From Lactarius indigo (Eukaryota > Basidiomycota > Agaricomycetes > Russulales > Russulaceae), in assembly GCA_025766275.1 (NCBI GenBank), contig JAFKAC010000027.1, positions 1 to 64,000 on the forward strand: 64,000 nucleotides of DNA, given 5' to 3'. Below are positions 41,206 to 53,093 of this stretch, piece after piece (position 1 is the first letter of the stretch; each line of letters opens with the position of its first letter). The notes beneath the pieces are model-generated. The model searched no databases and was not told where the DNA came from. It saw nothing but the letters and a program-made list of their open reading frames with translations. The position numbers were made by a program, and so were the translations under genes.

Positions 41206-42194
41206 CCCTCTTCCTTTTCCTTTCTCCCCTTTTCCTCCTCCTTCAATCTAATCTACTCTACTCCCTCCCACATCCCTTCCTCCCATCAATTTTAGTGAAC
41301 CCCTTCTGCTATATCTTAAGCTCTTGCAGTTCACAACCAAACTATTGGAAGCCCGCTCGATCAGCCAACACTTAAGTCACACTAAAACAGAACAGAAACC
41401 AAGCGCGTTCCATTGGAGAGACAATGAAAGAGGAGATCTCGGATATAAGAGTACACAGAATGAAGAAAGGGGGAAAAGGTCATGGATCGTTAAGCAGTAC
41501 TATAAGGGGTTTATATATGTTTGCGGGTGGTCCTTGGGATCCCACCCTTGTCAGCTGTTGTGAGTGTGTCTTTAAGCACGTGATATCGGTCAGTGACGTC
41601 AAGGCATGGGTGATGATGGGTGATGATGTATGGGTGGCAAGTACGCTTGCAACTATCCCGTTTCCATCAAAACCCTTCAAATCCTTCCAAGCCCTCTACA
41701 CCCTCCCCTTCCAAGCCCTCAACACCCTCCTTGCCCATTCCATCCCCTTTCCTTCCAATCCAACCATCCAAATCCCACCTTTACAGTCCTTTCAACCACC
41801 CCGCATGTCCTTTCCACTTACTATTGTTGCCCTCCACTGTCTCCTTTCAATCCCTTCAAATCTCAGACTTCCCTTCTATCTTTTTCCTAACCCTGAACTC
41901 TCCTTGCAACACCATCAAATCTCCCCCAACCCTTATGTTTTTCTCTAACCCTCACCTCCGCTTCAATCTCCTTTTTTCACCCTGCACAACCAACTTATCT
42001 GTTTTTGCTTACAGTCCTCCATCAGACCAATCATCCACTATCCTAATTTCATCCTCCTACAATTCCTCTTTTCCATCCCCACTCTCTTCCTCCCCATCTC
42101 ACTCATCTTCCCACCCCCCCTTCCACATCTCCCACCATCTCCTCCTCTGAGTCATCAATATTCCTATCCTCTCTCTCTATCTTAACACCCATCA
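41206..42194. other. no gene; pyrimidine-rich tract
   Basis: The stretch from about 41640 to 42180 is strongly C/T-rich on the plus strand and, after the retroposon, similar C/T-rich sequence continues at 43227-43571. Open frames here follow from the biased composition and are not supported as genes. Confidence 0.5.
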
Positions 42195-42213
42195 CCCCAC
42201 CATTCCCACCATT

Positions 42214-43207
42214 TTTTTTTATTTTTTTATTTTTATTCTGGGGCAGTACAGAATACAAAGCCGGTCTTAGCCACTTATCAAGCGTAGCTAACTTATATCT
42301 TGTAAATGGGCTGTAGCCCGGGTTATACAATGCGTACTAGAATGTTCAATACAAGGAATTTAAACCCCGTAGAGGGACCCTCCCAGAGGAGCCCGGTCAT
42401 ATATGTCCGATGTTATGGAGTGTTGTGGTCGCATGTCACTCTGTATGCATGTCATCCATCGTCCAGCACCATCCAAACCGGTCCCTTGCCCTCCCCTAGA
42501 CCCTCCCACTACTAATGAACACGACCTACTTACGTTCCCTCAAGGACCCTTTAGTAAGCAACTTCCACAATTTGGACCCCACTGTTGGTGCCCCAGCGGC
42601 GGTGTGAGAACAGGCAGCGCCAGTTGCGTCTCTGACAGTCACATGGGGTCACCAGTCCCATGGACCCAAGGATCACTGGATGCGCGACCCACGGCGGTGC
42701 CACAGAGGTTCTTGCAGGGTTGTTGATTGAGGTCCGAGGACCCCTTCCCCTTAGGTCTCCTGGCAATTATCCGGCAGGGAGTCCATCGGGGATGAAGCTG
42801 TTGGGGGTGTGTTCCTATATGGGGCGGTTCGGCTACGTCCATGTTGGTGTCGGGGTTTCAGTCGGGGTTTGATATGGAATGGGAGGAGTGTTGGATGGAA
42901 TCGGGAGGGAGTGTGATCAGGAGGTATTAAGGAAGTGGGCAACCGGCTATGACATGCCAGTCCCAGGGGGTTGGTTCTTGCAAACGCAGGGTGCTGTGGC
43001 AGCAGAGCCCTAAATAGGGAAGTGAGTGCGGCAGCCCAGATGGGCCAGGGTGGAGGTTGCAGAGCAGCAGTCAAGCCGGCCCAGAGGTTGAGTAATGACA
43101 GCCCCTGTCAGGAATATTGCCTGAGCGAGGATTGAACCCAGGGGTTCGCACCAAGCTCTCCCGAGCAGGGTAGGGGACGGTGGTGGAGGCCACTACATCA
43201 GCCCGCC
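42214..43207 (-). mobile_element. tRNA-headed SINE-type retroposon, about 994 bp
   Basis: Flanked by a perfect 19-bp duplication CCCCACCATTCCCACCATT (42195-42213 and 43208-43226). On the minus strand it begins with a seven-base acceptor-like GGCGGGC, then an A-box TGATGTAGTGG (43190-43200) and a B-box GGTTCAATCC (43129-43138), the layout of a tRNA-derived internal RNA polymerase III promoter. The other end is an A-rich tail (T-run at 42214-42237). The body encodes no recognisable protein. Length is unusual for a SINE. Confidence 0.8.
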
Positions 43208-43226
43208 CCCCACCATTCCCACCATT

Positions 43227-43571
43227 CCTTATCCCAAATCCTGCCTTTACCTCCTCCCTAAACTCCTTCCTAACCATATCCATAGCCTCCTCACCTCCCC
43301 CAACACCACACAAGCCCATAAACATCTCTCTGTCAACAAACCTACCTCACTTACCACAACACCTGACAACCCACATACCAAAAACACCCACATCTTTACA
43401 TATAATCTCCTTCATCTTCACCCTCTCCTATTCAACCACCAAGTACTTCAGAACTTCTCCCAATCTCAAATCCACGAATCACCTCCATGCCTCAAATCAC
43501 ATCTCGTGCCTTCATAAATCCAAATCCACCACTGTCATCCTGACCATCCACAAATCCAACTTCATCCAGCC
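43227..43571. other. C/T-rich sequence, no gene
   Basis: Continuation of the pyrimidine-rich tract interrupted by the retroposon. Confidence 0.5.
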
Positions 43572-44220
43572 TGTCACGAACCTATAAACCAGGTCGTGAC
43601 TCAAGGCGCTTAGGACCGGTCCGGATCGGCCCGGTCTTATGTAATCACCTTCCTAAAGGGGAATTCCGAATCGGAGTTTGAATTCTGCTCTCAAACGATC
43701 ACGTCCCTCAAGCCACGTGTTGTGTACACGTGTACTAATCAACAGTTGATCGTTGATCGATCAACAAAAATAATCAACCAAGTCACCACCCCTCGGGGAT
43801 TCCCGCATTGACTGCGGAATCACGCCATCCTGACGCAAGATTGCGCCATCGACTGCGGCGCAGTCGTTCTATGTTTAAACCCCTTCTGATTGGACTCTAT
43901 TGTTAGATGTCTCTAGAATGTTCCTTTGCGCAGTACTGCGCAGCACCCGTGGATGGGCCCTAAGCCTGCCCTAAACCTACGCACAGACCACCCCCTGTAG
44001 TATATAAGCTGGTGCAATTCTACGGACAGTCCCTCAGACTGTCCACTTGTGACATCCTCTCTCTTGCCTCACAGCTCCTCGAGTGCCCCGCTCTTCGCGC
44101 GCCACTACCTCTCTACTGAGCCAAGAGCATATCTTGTGTTCTTCTGTCGTCGAGCATCTCTTCTCCACACCCTCTCAGCCCCCAGTCTCTGCCTACGTTG
44201 TGACCCCCTGTCGAGTGACA
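43572..44220 (+). mobile_element. possible solo LTR, family G
   Basis: A 649-bp segment bounded by TGTCACGAACC and TCGAGTGACA, with a TATATAAG box at about 44002 and a C/T-rich leader after it. It has LTR character but no second copy in the window and no matching flanks (CAGCC versus GTGAG). Confidence 0.4.
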
Positions 44221-44501
44221 GTGAGTCATCACACAGCCCCTCTGCCTTAAACCCTCACCCTACCTCCACCTTATGTCCATCCCAGCCTACCCATACAAAA
44301 TCTATCTCTTCATATCGTCTTTTGCTTCCTACTTCCTTCACCATGTCCTGAAACATTCTAATCACATCACCATACCAGTAGTGATCTCTATCTTCTGCTT
44401 TCAAATCATGGTTTCCAAGTACCATCACATCAGAATCTGTACTGGTCTTAATACTCTCTTGATCCCTTCAACAGTCATATCTTGCAAAAATCGATCCATA
44501 G

Positions 44502-45088
44502 TGTAACCCCACTACAGGGGCATTAGGTACAACCTCTACCAAGTCAGTCAATATGCCCTAGTGCAAGCTCAAAGGCCTGGCTTCAGTAGAATGCTCCACA
44601 AGGATCACAAGGACCTAAGTTACTCAGACCATAGGGAACGGCTAATGTGCAAAGACCTAGCAGAGATGGGGTTCGCCAGACAGGGAAGTGCCCAGAGGTG
44701 TTCCACCTTAGACCAGTGTAGTATTACACAGGAAGTCTAGTCTACCGTACAAGCTAGATAGAACTAGGTTTAAGTACAAGTGATGCTGTATGGCTGCTAC
44801 AAACAGATGGCGCCATTGCCGGATTCATAGATAAAGGGAGACACATGAGGGGAATAAGGCATGGATATACTTGGAACAAAGGCAAATCATGCAGAGTTGT
44901 GTGTGAGTGAGAATGAAATGGAAACTAGCACATGTCAAGCATTATCAGAAGGGGTCAGCCATAAGCAAGGCATGTGATAGGAACCGGGTAATTGTAGGGT
45001 CCGCGTAGTCGTACAGGGCTCGTGGGATATTGGGAGAGGAAGGGTAAAGTGAAGAAAGAACAAGTCCAAATAGCAAGAAATCGTAACA
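44502..45088 (-). mobile_element. solo LTR of family C
   Basis: 587 bp, TGTAACCCCACTA to ATCGTAACA on the plus strand, flanked by the 5-bp duplication CATAG (44497-44501, 45089-45093). Palindrome GATGGCGCCATT at 44806-44817. Confidence 0.93.
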
Positions 45089-45093
45089 CATAG

Positions 45094-48000
45094 TGTCTTG
45101 TCACAGAAGATTCAGTTGTCGTCAATCAGAAGTTGTTGGTGGTCTTGCTCAGTAAAATCATGACTCAGAGCTTCCATCATTCTGCCAAGTAAGTGCTTCT
45201 TCAAATTGGGAAGGAACTTCTGCATATGTTTTCAGCAGAGTTATGCTTATTTCACCACACAACCCCATCACATACCTCAATAGCTGGGTCACCCTTGTTG
45301 TCCACCAACCATTTCGTGATGTTCAAATGGATCTTGTGTCAATCTGACATATGATAACATTCAGAGGGATCAGACAGAGGTGATGTTTCCTTGTCATTGT
45401 TGCTGAGGACAACTGTACTGGACATTTGGTTAGTACTATGCTTCTTCATTTCCCAAAGCCTTCCTGTGCACCACTCGTGAATGGCAATTTGACCCTCAAA
45501 TCCTCTGCAATTTCTTCAAGCATAAAACTGCTTGACTCAACAATGTTCACCTTCACCCTGTGTTTAAGTTAGCTTTACTGCAACACAAGGGGCCAAAAAA
45601 TGGGCCACACTGCCTGTGTAGAGTAGGACTCTGTTGTCCCAAAGCATCGTACCTATGAGACATAGTGGCCCAGTGCATCCAGTTTGTAGGTTGCAAGGTT
45701 GAAAACCCAGGTACCGTGTTTTGTGTCAGTGCTGCCTTCAGGCCTGGGGTTCTGCCCAGTCCCTTTTGCCTCAGCAACTTTAGAAGCTTTGCAGTTGGCT
45801 TTTTTCACAACCTTGCCTGGATTTTCAACAGTGTTGTACCTTGGGCAAACTTGATCATTAAAATGTCACAGAACCTAACCAAGTGCCTTGGTAATACTTT
45901 CAAAGAAAGACAGTGATGATGTGGTGTGCATGCACAACTTGGCCAGCGCATGCCATGTAGCAAGCAGAAATATGAGATCAAGCATCACTTCTCACATGCT
46001 TTGGGGAATAGACTTGTGAAACATGGCAACATGCACTGGTCCACCATCCAAGTCAGTTAACCTAACAATAGAGTGAAATTCAGAGTACGTGCCTGAAGTA
46101 AGCCTTCAAAGTTCCAAGCAGCCAGTTTCTTCATGTTGGAGATGTTGCTACAAAATCTACATATTGTTGAGTGTCCAAAAGCTGAAATCAAATGGTAGCT
46201 GCACCACAACTTGAATATTAGCAACGCAATCTCTAAATGGGGCCATGTGGTTTTACTGTTCATTTAAGACATGTACATTCCCTTCACTGCAAGCATAGAG
46301 GATCCAAACCAGGTGGGAAAAGACACTTTTCCAAACTCTGAGCTCAAGGTCATGAAGGAGATCGATGGTGAACACTTGATAGAAATTGAAGCCTTGATCA
46401 CATAAAGCATCCAAGAAGGCATTCTGCAATAAACACCTGAGTCAGTAAGATTGTTGACACATTTGTGGCCAGATGTACACAAATCAGAACCATTGATAGC
46501 TTCAGGTATTCATCAATACGTTCTAATGTTACTGATCGGCCAGTTTTGAATATCCACTCTTGTGCCTTCTCAACTTTCTTCTGTCACTTCTTAGAGTCTA
46601 CCCAAATGTCACCTCATCATGACTCATCTGTGTGCATGCCTAAATCGTGGACTTTCTGTTTAGGGCACATACACAGAGGACATAAACAGTTGCTGAGGTA
46701 TTTTATTGTAGCAAGAATGATCCTGGTAGGGAGACCAGATAAGCCAGGCATAAATAGTGAGGAAAAAAACCTACTTTTCAGGGTAATCTGTGGAATATGT
46801 GAAAACCCAGGGGAAGAGACACCTCTCAATACCATCAGCACATAGGACAATGGTCCCAGACATATGAGCATAAGTGAAGTCATTGGTGAGAAGGAGCCAC
46901 CAGATTGCATGGACAAGTTCACACTTCATAAATGTAAGGACATCACCGCTTGTGGCAGCATTGTAGATCATTTTATACGTGTCTTGCACCCAGTCAGGGA
47001 GCTGAAGACAGTTGAGCATGAAATGAAATGACAGGATGAGAAACATATGAAGGGGATATATGCCAGGTGATGTGCAGAGAATGTTGTGGGCTTTGTGTGA
47101 ATGTATTTTGATATAAGTCCAATAAAGAAATAAACTGGCCACAGAGCAGTGGTACCAAAAGTCACAAGGTGTGTTGAGTCAGATTAAAGCATGAGGGGGA
47201 CTACAATGCTCTCAATGGTTTTGCCTGGAGGTTTCATCAACTCCACCTTGTGTTCCATCTCCCAGAATACCTTCAAAGTATAAGCCTCACCATAGATCTC
47301 CTTAAATGGCTCTGCCAGGAAAGGCTTCCAGAGCTGGGTGAATCCCTTCAAATGAAAGGCCTTGAATGATGACAGGTCCTTGAAAGTGGAGACAATAGTT
47401 TGAAGCAAATTGTGGTGCAAGACCCCAGGGATCTCAACCTCTGGGGCCTTGTCTTTGCTTGGATATCTTCCCTTGGTCTTGGGAAGCTGAATCATCACAG
47501 CACTCTCCTGCCAACCGTCAGATGCTGGACACATGGGGTTGTTATCCAGTTGCTTTGCCTCAGAACTAGCACTGAAGTTGTTGAGGTCCTTTGAGTTGAA
47601 GTCAGCTGCCAGTGTTACAGCTCCAAGGGAGCATACAATGTCAACGGAGCTGAGCTCAATGTAAAGGGTAGAGTCAGGACTTGTTGTTCAAACAAGTCAA
47701 GTTGGGGTTTCCTTGGCTCACTCCAGAGAGTTCGCAAGGGAGAGGGGATCAGACAAGCTAACTCAGTATTCAAAAACTAAGAGTAGACAAGGATTGTACT
47801 ACTCAACTGTGCTACTACTTATATCATACATACTGGGGTTTTCGGGGACCGTTTTCTTATCTGCCATGTCACACCAGGCTGATGTGGCTACATGTCGTGC
47901 TAATGCTACTATCTGATGTGCTGGAGATACGAGAGGGGGTCTTTCTGTAAAACTTTTGGGGACACTTCTTATGCTTTTGCGTGACATTATGTCATGATGT

Positions 48001-48850
48001 CACGTGAATGTGACAGCCAGGATCACATCATGGACAAGGCTGTCCAGATTGTTGAGTGTGTTTGCACCAGTCTGGTAGAACCAATTCATCAGATGATATA
48101 CCAATGCATTCAAATAAGGTGCAAATGGTTTTGGTGTCCCTGATAGACCAAAGGAGTCATTGCATTAGCAAGAGTCATGGTCTGTTTTGTTGATAAACAT
48201 TGGAGCATCGGTGAGATCTTCAATTGTAATGCCATTTTTTGGATCATTGGATGGCCAATTGGTGAAACAGTGGAATAGCCCAAATTGGTTTGGTATGGTT
48301 TCACAGATGAAAGGACTGGGAGTGGGATTGTTGACTTGCATCGAAGACATGGGCCATGAAGAGGGAGTAGACAATACTGGAGAAGGTGAGGGTGAGGATC
48401 TGGTGTTATTGATTGGCTATAGATGCTTAGTGCTGCCATCTGTGCCAATAGAAGTAGATCACTTGCCCTCCCAAACCAAGCAGGAATGTGCTGCTTTCAA
48501 GTGGGCCAATGCAAAGCAACAGGGGCATCTAGATCTCCATCACCATGCTCTTCAATATGCTCTGGCTTCAGGAGCATGGTGGGTGCTGGAAGAGATGCTG
48601 GGTCTGGGCCATCTAGCTTATTGTCATTGTTGCAGTCAACATTCTTGAGTGTACAATCAATTTAGCATCTAGTGAAACAATGGAGGATCAACATACCAAG
48701 CTGCCCCTTACAAAGTCTGGATCTCCAAGCACCTCTACCTCCTCCAGCCCAATATCAACAGTGTCCTGGCAGATTTCAGACCAGTCATTTTGCAAAATCA
48801 ATGAAATGAAACCTAAAGACAGGACTAAGAGCTAACATTATTAGGACTCA
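45094..48850 (-). pseudogene. Plavaka-type DNA transposase (decayed)
   Basis: Minus-strand fragments in order include IPNQFGLFHCFTNWPSNDP (about 48290-48240), FHLKGFTQLWKPFLAEPFKE and IYGEAYTLKVFWEMEH (47370-47260), FGTTALWPVYFFIGLISKY and FSAHHLAYIP (47160-47060), CELVHAIWWLLL (about 46930), DGIERCLFPWVFTYSTDYPEK split as seen (46840-46780), NCLCPLCMCPKQKVHDLG (about 46680-46630), and MKKLAAWNFEGLLQ (about 46120). These blocks and their order match the Plavaka family of Agaricomycete transposases as I know it. Frames are broken many times, and solo LTR E2 lies inside. Exact ends and introns are not resolved. Confidence 0.65.
47613..48015 (+). mobile_element. solo LTR of family E
   Basis: 403 bp from TGTTACAGCTCC to AATGTGACA, flanked by the 5-bp duplication GCCAG (47608-47612, 48016-48020). 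It interrupts the Plavaka-type transposase pseudogene. Confidence 0.88.
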
Positions 48851-49395
48851 TCTGTGCAGCTTGACTTTTCAATCTCAGGTTTTGAGTCTCAGGTGGTTTG
48901 AACTTCATTGGCACATTCCTTTTGCAGTGGATCTGGTGAACACTATGTGCTCAAGCAGTTCCATTGGTAAGCTTTACTCCACATCAATCACATTCAACCA
49001 TGTATTGGATAAGTGTGGGGCCATGAGTCAGAAGAAATGGCACAGAGTAGTCCACATGTAAAGTCAACTCAGAGGCCCATTGTGATGTTCAAGTGTTGGC
49101 TGAGCCAGCAACATCTGAGGAATCAGAAAAATCACTAAGTCAACTAACATGTCATTCCTGAACTTGGCCACCATGTTCCATTGCCCTCAACCTTCTCATA
49201 TCCAACCCACCTATGCAACAGCTCACCAGCAGCAACCCTGCCACCCTCTCAACTCTCCTCCATCTACATCCCCACAACAGTCTGATGAAGACAGAAGCAG
49301 CAATCAAGATGACTACAGACTCCACAGCAATGAGAACAACCAAGAAGACCATGACCCTAGAATGAAGTGTAAATTGGGACACAAGCTACTGTGAC

Positions 49396-50794
49396 ATGCC
49401 CTACTGGTTAAAGCTGGTAGGAAGAAATGGAAGTGAGGCTGTACCATGTAAGTCAGTGCAACCATTGTTGGCAGTGTATCATCTCAAAAACAGCCTCAGG
49501 ACCACAAAACAAGACACACTGAAAGCTTACAAGAAAGCTGGTAGATGGATGGATGGTCTGTGTATACAGACATGGTTGGACCTTAATGAGGCCTTCCAGA
49601 TTGGACTGGCTGAGGATGGTTTCTTTGAGATTAAAACAATGGAGGACAATGAAAGGTGGGTCCCTTTTCTTTGGCACATATACCCACTGACTACACCAAC
49701 AGGGAAGACAACAATGCAAACCATGTCACATATATCAAGCTATATCATGGGGTGCTCGCTCAGGTGCTGAACTTCAAGAAGACAATTGAAGAATTTGGTG
49801 ATGACTTTGAATCAATCATGGATCTTATTGCACTGGTAAGAATATTTTTACTCATCATGTCACTACTCATTGTCTGTATTAGATGGATAAGGATTCGCAG
49901 AGTGCTCGACAGCAAGATACAAACAAGATGAAGGAAGGAATTTCAGAGTTCTTCACCTGCAATGCTCAAGCTGGTGAGCCAGTTCTGTGAGACAAGATGG
50001 GCCATGGGTTCAACCATGTCAGTACAGTGCATGCACTCTGTCCCTGTGCCTTCATATATGTCTTTGACCATGATCTGATGTACATACTTGATGACCTATC
50101 TCTTCTGTACTGATGTCCGTGTGTAGATTTCTTGAGAACATCACAGGTGGCATGGTCCCAATCACTGCCACTGACCTCCCCAACTTCCTTTATAACAAGG
50201 ACAAGGCAGATAAACTTTTTGAAGCTGATCTGGAGGATTGGGATATTGAGCAAGGCCTATTACAGTCACCCCTGTGCTTATGGGTAAGTTATTTCCCCTC
50301 TGATGTTGCTTTCAGTTTCTGTTGACCACATAGTTGTTCAAAAGCATCTTCATGGGGAATGGCTTTTGGGAACCCACTGACAAGAAAAGGAAGTCCACTG
50401 TTGCCAAGATCAACAGCTTGACCCAGGTGACACCTTCAACAATCACATATGCAGTTGCTCAGGTATGGTCCCATTTTGTCTTTATTCATTCAAAATCTGT
50501 TAGGCTCGTTTTGTGCTTTCCTCTTGTAAAGAATGGGGCACTAAAGACAGGAACTTTATCTTACAAGACTTTTACCTTGCTATTCTAGAACTGTTTGAAG
50601 ACAGTGACAACAAATGGGCTATGGAAACGCTGGCATGGTGGAATCAGTATGTATTGAGTTTACTTTCAGACATGTCTAACAACAGCCCACTGCACAGAAA
50701 GATATTCTTCGACAAACCAAGTACTAAAGGCAAGGGTGACAACCATCCACAGAAAGGTGACAATGACAGTTGGTCAAAGGCCAAACTCACTTGA
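49396..50794 (+). pseudogene. DUF6698-like gene (decayed), companion of the Plavaka transposase
   Basis: Plus-strand exons can be followed: LKLVGRNGSEAVPCKS..., FKKTIEEFGDDFESIMDLIAL with a GT..AG intron to MDKDSQSARQQD (donor about 49837), GHGFNHVSTVHALCP, TDKKRKSTVAKINSLTQVTPSTITYA, and YLAILELFEDSDNKWAMETLAWWN, ending KAKLT stop at 50794. The order GFNH, TEVTPxTIAY-like, LFED..W..ETLxWWN resembles DUF6698 proteins common in Agaricomycetes. In-frame stops occur near 49990 and 50113. Function unknown. It points away from the transposase, suggesting both belong to one mobile element. Confidence 0.5.
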
Positions 50795-51558
50795 TTGGAA
50801 TGTGCAGTGAAACAGCACCGACCATCTGAAGAGTAGACTGCAGTGTGTGTTGTCTCCTTGCCTTGGTTTGGCTCAACTTCTGTGGCTCTGGGACTGTGTC
50901 TCAAGGTGCTTGTACTGCTTGGATCTTGGCTCATCATGCTCAGTCTCTTGGACCCTGTTGCTTGCCCCTATGGACTCTGTTGCCTTCTTGGCTTTGGTGC
51001 TTTAGATACTTTGGTCACGTCATGTATCATATTATGATAATATAATGTATTACTTTATTTGCTGTTATGTACACATAAAATGTTAGTGGGATGATAACAA
51101 TGTAAGCAATGCCTGGCTGACAATGTTAGGCTTAGCCAAGAATACAAGGCCTCATGAGGTTCACACAGACTATTTGGCATTAGCTGGAAATGATAAGTTC
51201 AATGAGGCTTGGTGGACCTTTTGTGGACTTTGACTGATTTCAAGTCCTATGAGGGCTTTCAGGAATTTTAAGTGCTTTTGGATCTTACAAGGCTGGCAAG
51301 CCTTAGAGAGGAATATAAGCCATTAAATGGCTTGCCAAGGCATTTCACAGATTTAAATCACCTCACAATCTCCACATCCTACACCACATTGTCACCCTGC
51401 CCCTTACTCATTCACCAACAACAAATCTCTACATCATTTCACACCAGACGTCTTGTCTTCTGCCATCCTTACCCTCATCTTTTGCAAAATGTTTATCCTA
51501 CTATCATCAAACACTAAATCTAATCTGTCCTACTATACTCAGAACCCATTGGTCCAGT
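50795..51558. other. no gene recognised
   Basis: AT-rich sequence after the DUF6698-like remnant; no convincing terminal inverted repeat of the Plavaka element was found here. Confidence 0.4.
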
Positions 51559-51877
51559 TGTCATGATAAGTCATACTGCTACATTTGCCTTGTTCTCCAT
51601 TTTGCACACTCCTTTGTCCTGTATGTAGAACAACACTCCTTGTATTCTGTGGCCCTGTGTTACACTCCTTGTAGTAGTGTCACACCCCTGTACAGTATAA
51701 GTAGAACACTCTGTATGCCCTGATGCACATCAGTTCTCACTCTGTTGTTTTGTTGTGTGCCAGACTCCTTTGCTTTTTCTGCAAACTCCCTGTTCACCTC
51801 TGCTTCCAGCATTCTAGCATATCTCACCATAGTTACCTTGCCACTGTGAGTATGCCTCTTATGTCTGCTGTTCATCA
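51559..51877 (+). mobile_element. short copia LTR related to family D
   Basis: 319 bp. The segment from TTTGCACACTCCTTTGTCC through GTATAAGTAG to TGTCTGCTGTTCATCA matches the downstream part of LTR D (16240-16512); the upstream CRE-site region is missing and the start reads TGTCATGATAAGTC. No target duplication seen. Either internally deleted or a sister family. Confidence 0.65.
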
Positions 51878-52047
51878 ACGACATGGTTACACTGTAGCTT
51901 ATTGACAGGACTGAGGTTGTATGAGAAATGTAATGATAGGAAGCTTGTTGAAGGACAGAGAGACTCAGGCCAAAAAGTCTCACCTGAGAACTTGGTCTGA
52001 GTTGGATGTATATACAGAGTTACCTCAGGTGGAATTGATCAATTAGT

Positions 52048-52743
52048 TAAAGTGTAGTTATATAGTATGGGTCTCTCTGGTCTTGTTATCTGACCTCCTG
52101 GAGTGGAATTGATTGATTATACATTGGGGTTATATTGTGTCTTCATCTGTTACCAGGGAACTATTTGCTATGTGGAGTTGGGGGTTATATTGTTGTTAAG
52201 TAAGGTAGAAAAGGTGTGATGTTATGTTGACAGCCTTTATAACTTGCAAGGTCAGGTAGTAATATTGGTGATAGTCTGTGTTCTATTAGGGAATCATATC
52301 TGTGAGATGTGCATAAGGATATTTCCATTATCTGTGACCCATTTGTAACATATACCAATGGCAGGCACAATGTGCTGCTCTGTATGCGGCATACAGAGCA
52401 GTGGCATACAGAGCAGCACATTGTGCCTGCCATTGGTATATGTTACAAATGGGTCACAGATAATGGAAATATCCTTATGCACATCTCACAGATATGATTC
52501 CCTAATAGAACACAGACTATCACCAATATTACTACCTGACCTTGCAAGTTATAAAGGCTGTCAACATAACATCACACCTTTTCTACCTTACTTAACAACA
52601 ATATAACCCCCAACTCCACATAGCAAATAGTTCCCTGGTAACAGATGAAGACACAATATAACCCCAATGTATAATCAATCAATTCCACTCCAGGGGGTCA
52701 GATAACAAGACCAGAGAGACCCATACTATATAACTACACTTTA
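52048..52743. mobile_element. 696-bp near-perfect palindrome (fold-back element)
   Basis: Arms 52048-52387 and 52404-52743 (340 bp each) are reverse complements; the only mismatch noticed is CTCC versus the complement of GGGG near 52105 and 52690. The 16-base spacer repeats part of the arm centre (GCATACAGAGCAG). The tips read TAAAGTGTAG..CTACACTTTA, so a TA target is possible. No transposase. Confidence 0.95.
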
Positions 52744-52749
52744 AGTAAT

Positions 52750-53093
52750 GGCCCCGCGTTTGACCATCATGGTCAAATGCGGGCCTCCAAAGTATATCTG
52801 TATCAATGAAGGCCTATGGTCATGTTTGTACTCGAAGTATATGTTTTATTGTATTTCGAGTTGAATGGCATGTCCAGTATGCCTATACAGGCCCGCGTTT
52901 GACCATGGTGGTCAAACGCGGGTCAAGTAATGGTCCCGCATTTGACCATGATGGTCAAACGCGGGCCAAGTAATGGTCCCGCATTTGACCATGATGGTCA
53001 AACACGGGCCAAGTAACGGCCCCGCGTTTGACCATGATGGTCAAATGCGGGCCAAGTAATGGTCCCACATTTGTCCATGGTGGTCAAATGAAG
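52750..53093. repeat. palindromic array with a 43-bp period
   Basis: Six palindromic units (52750, 52889, 52932, 52975, 53018 and 53061), the last five spaced exactly 43 bp apart. Each has CCCGCGTTTGACCA, a short centre and TGGTCAAACGCGGG; the spacer is CCAAGTAATGGT. Units differ mainly by CG-to-CA or TG changes. Related units lie at 39441-39523. Confidence 0.93.

Noticed and set aside
43129..43207. A tRNA gene on the minus strand
   Set aside because: A- and B-boxes are present but it is the head of a retroposon with a poly-A-like tail and target duplication, and I could not form a full cloverleaf with a convincing 3' acceptor strand.
49152..49382. Minus-strand frame with a hydrophobic segment (possible membrane protein)
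   Set aside because: It is antisense to the beginning of the DUF6698-like gene and ends without any support.
52750..53093. CRISPR array
   Set aside because: The genome is eukaryotic, the spacers are near-identical to each other, and the repeats are full palindromes; no cas genes.
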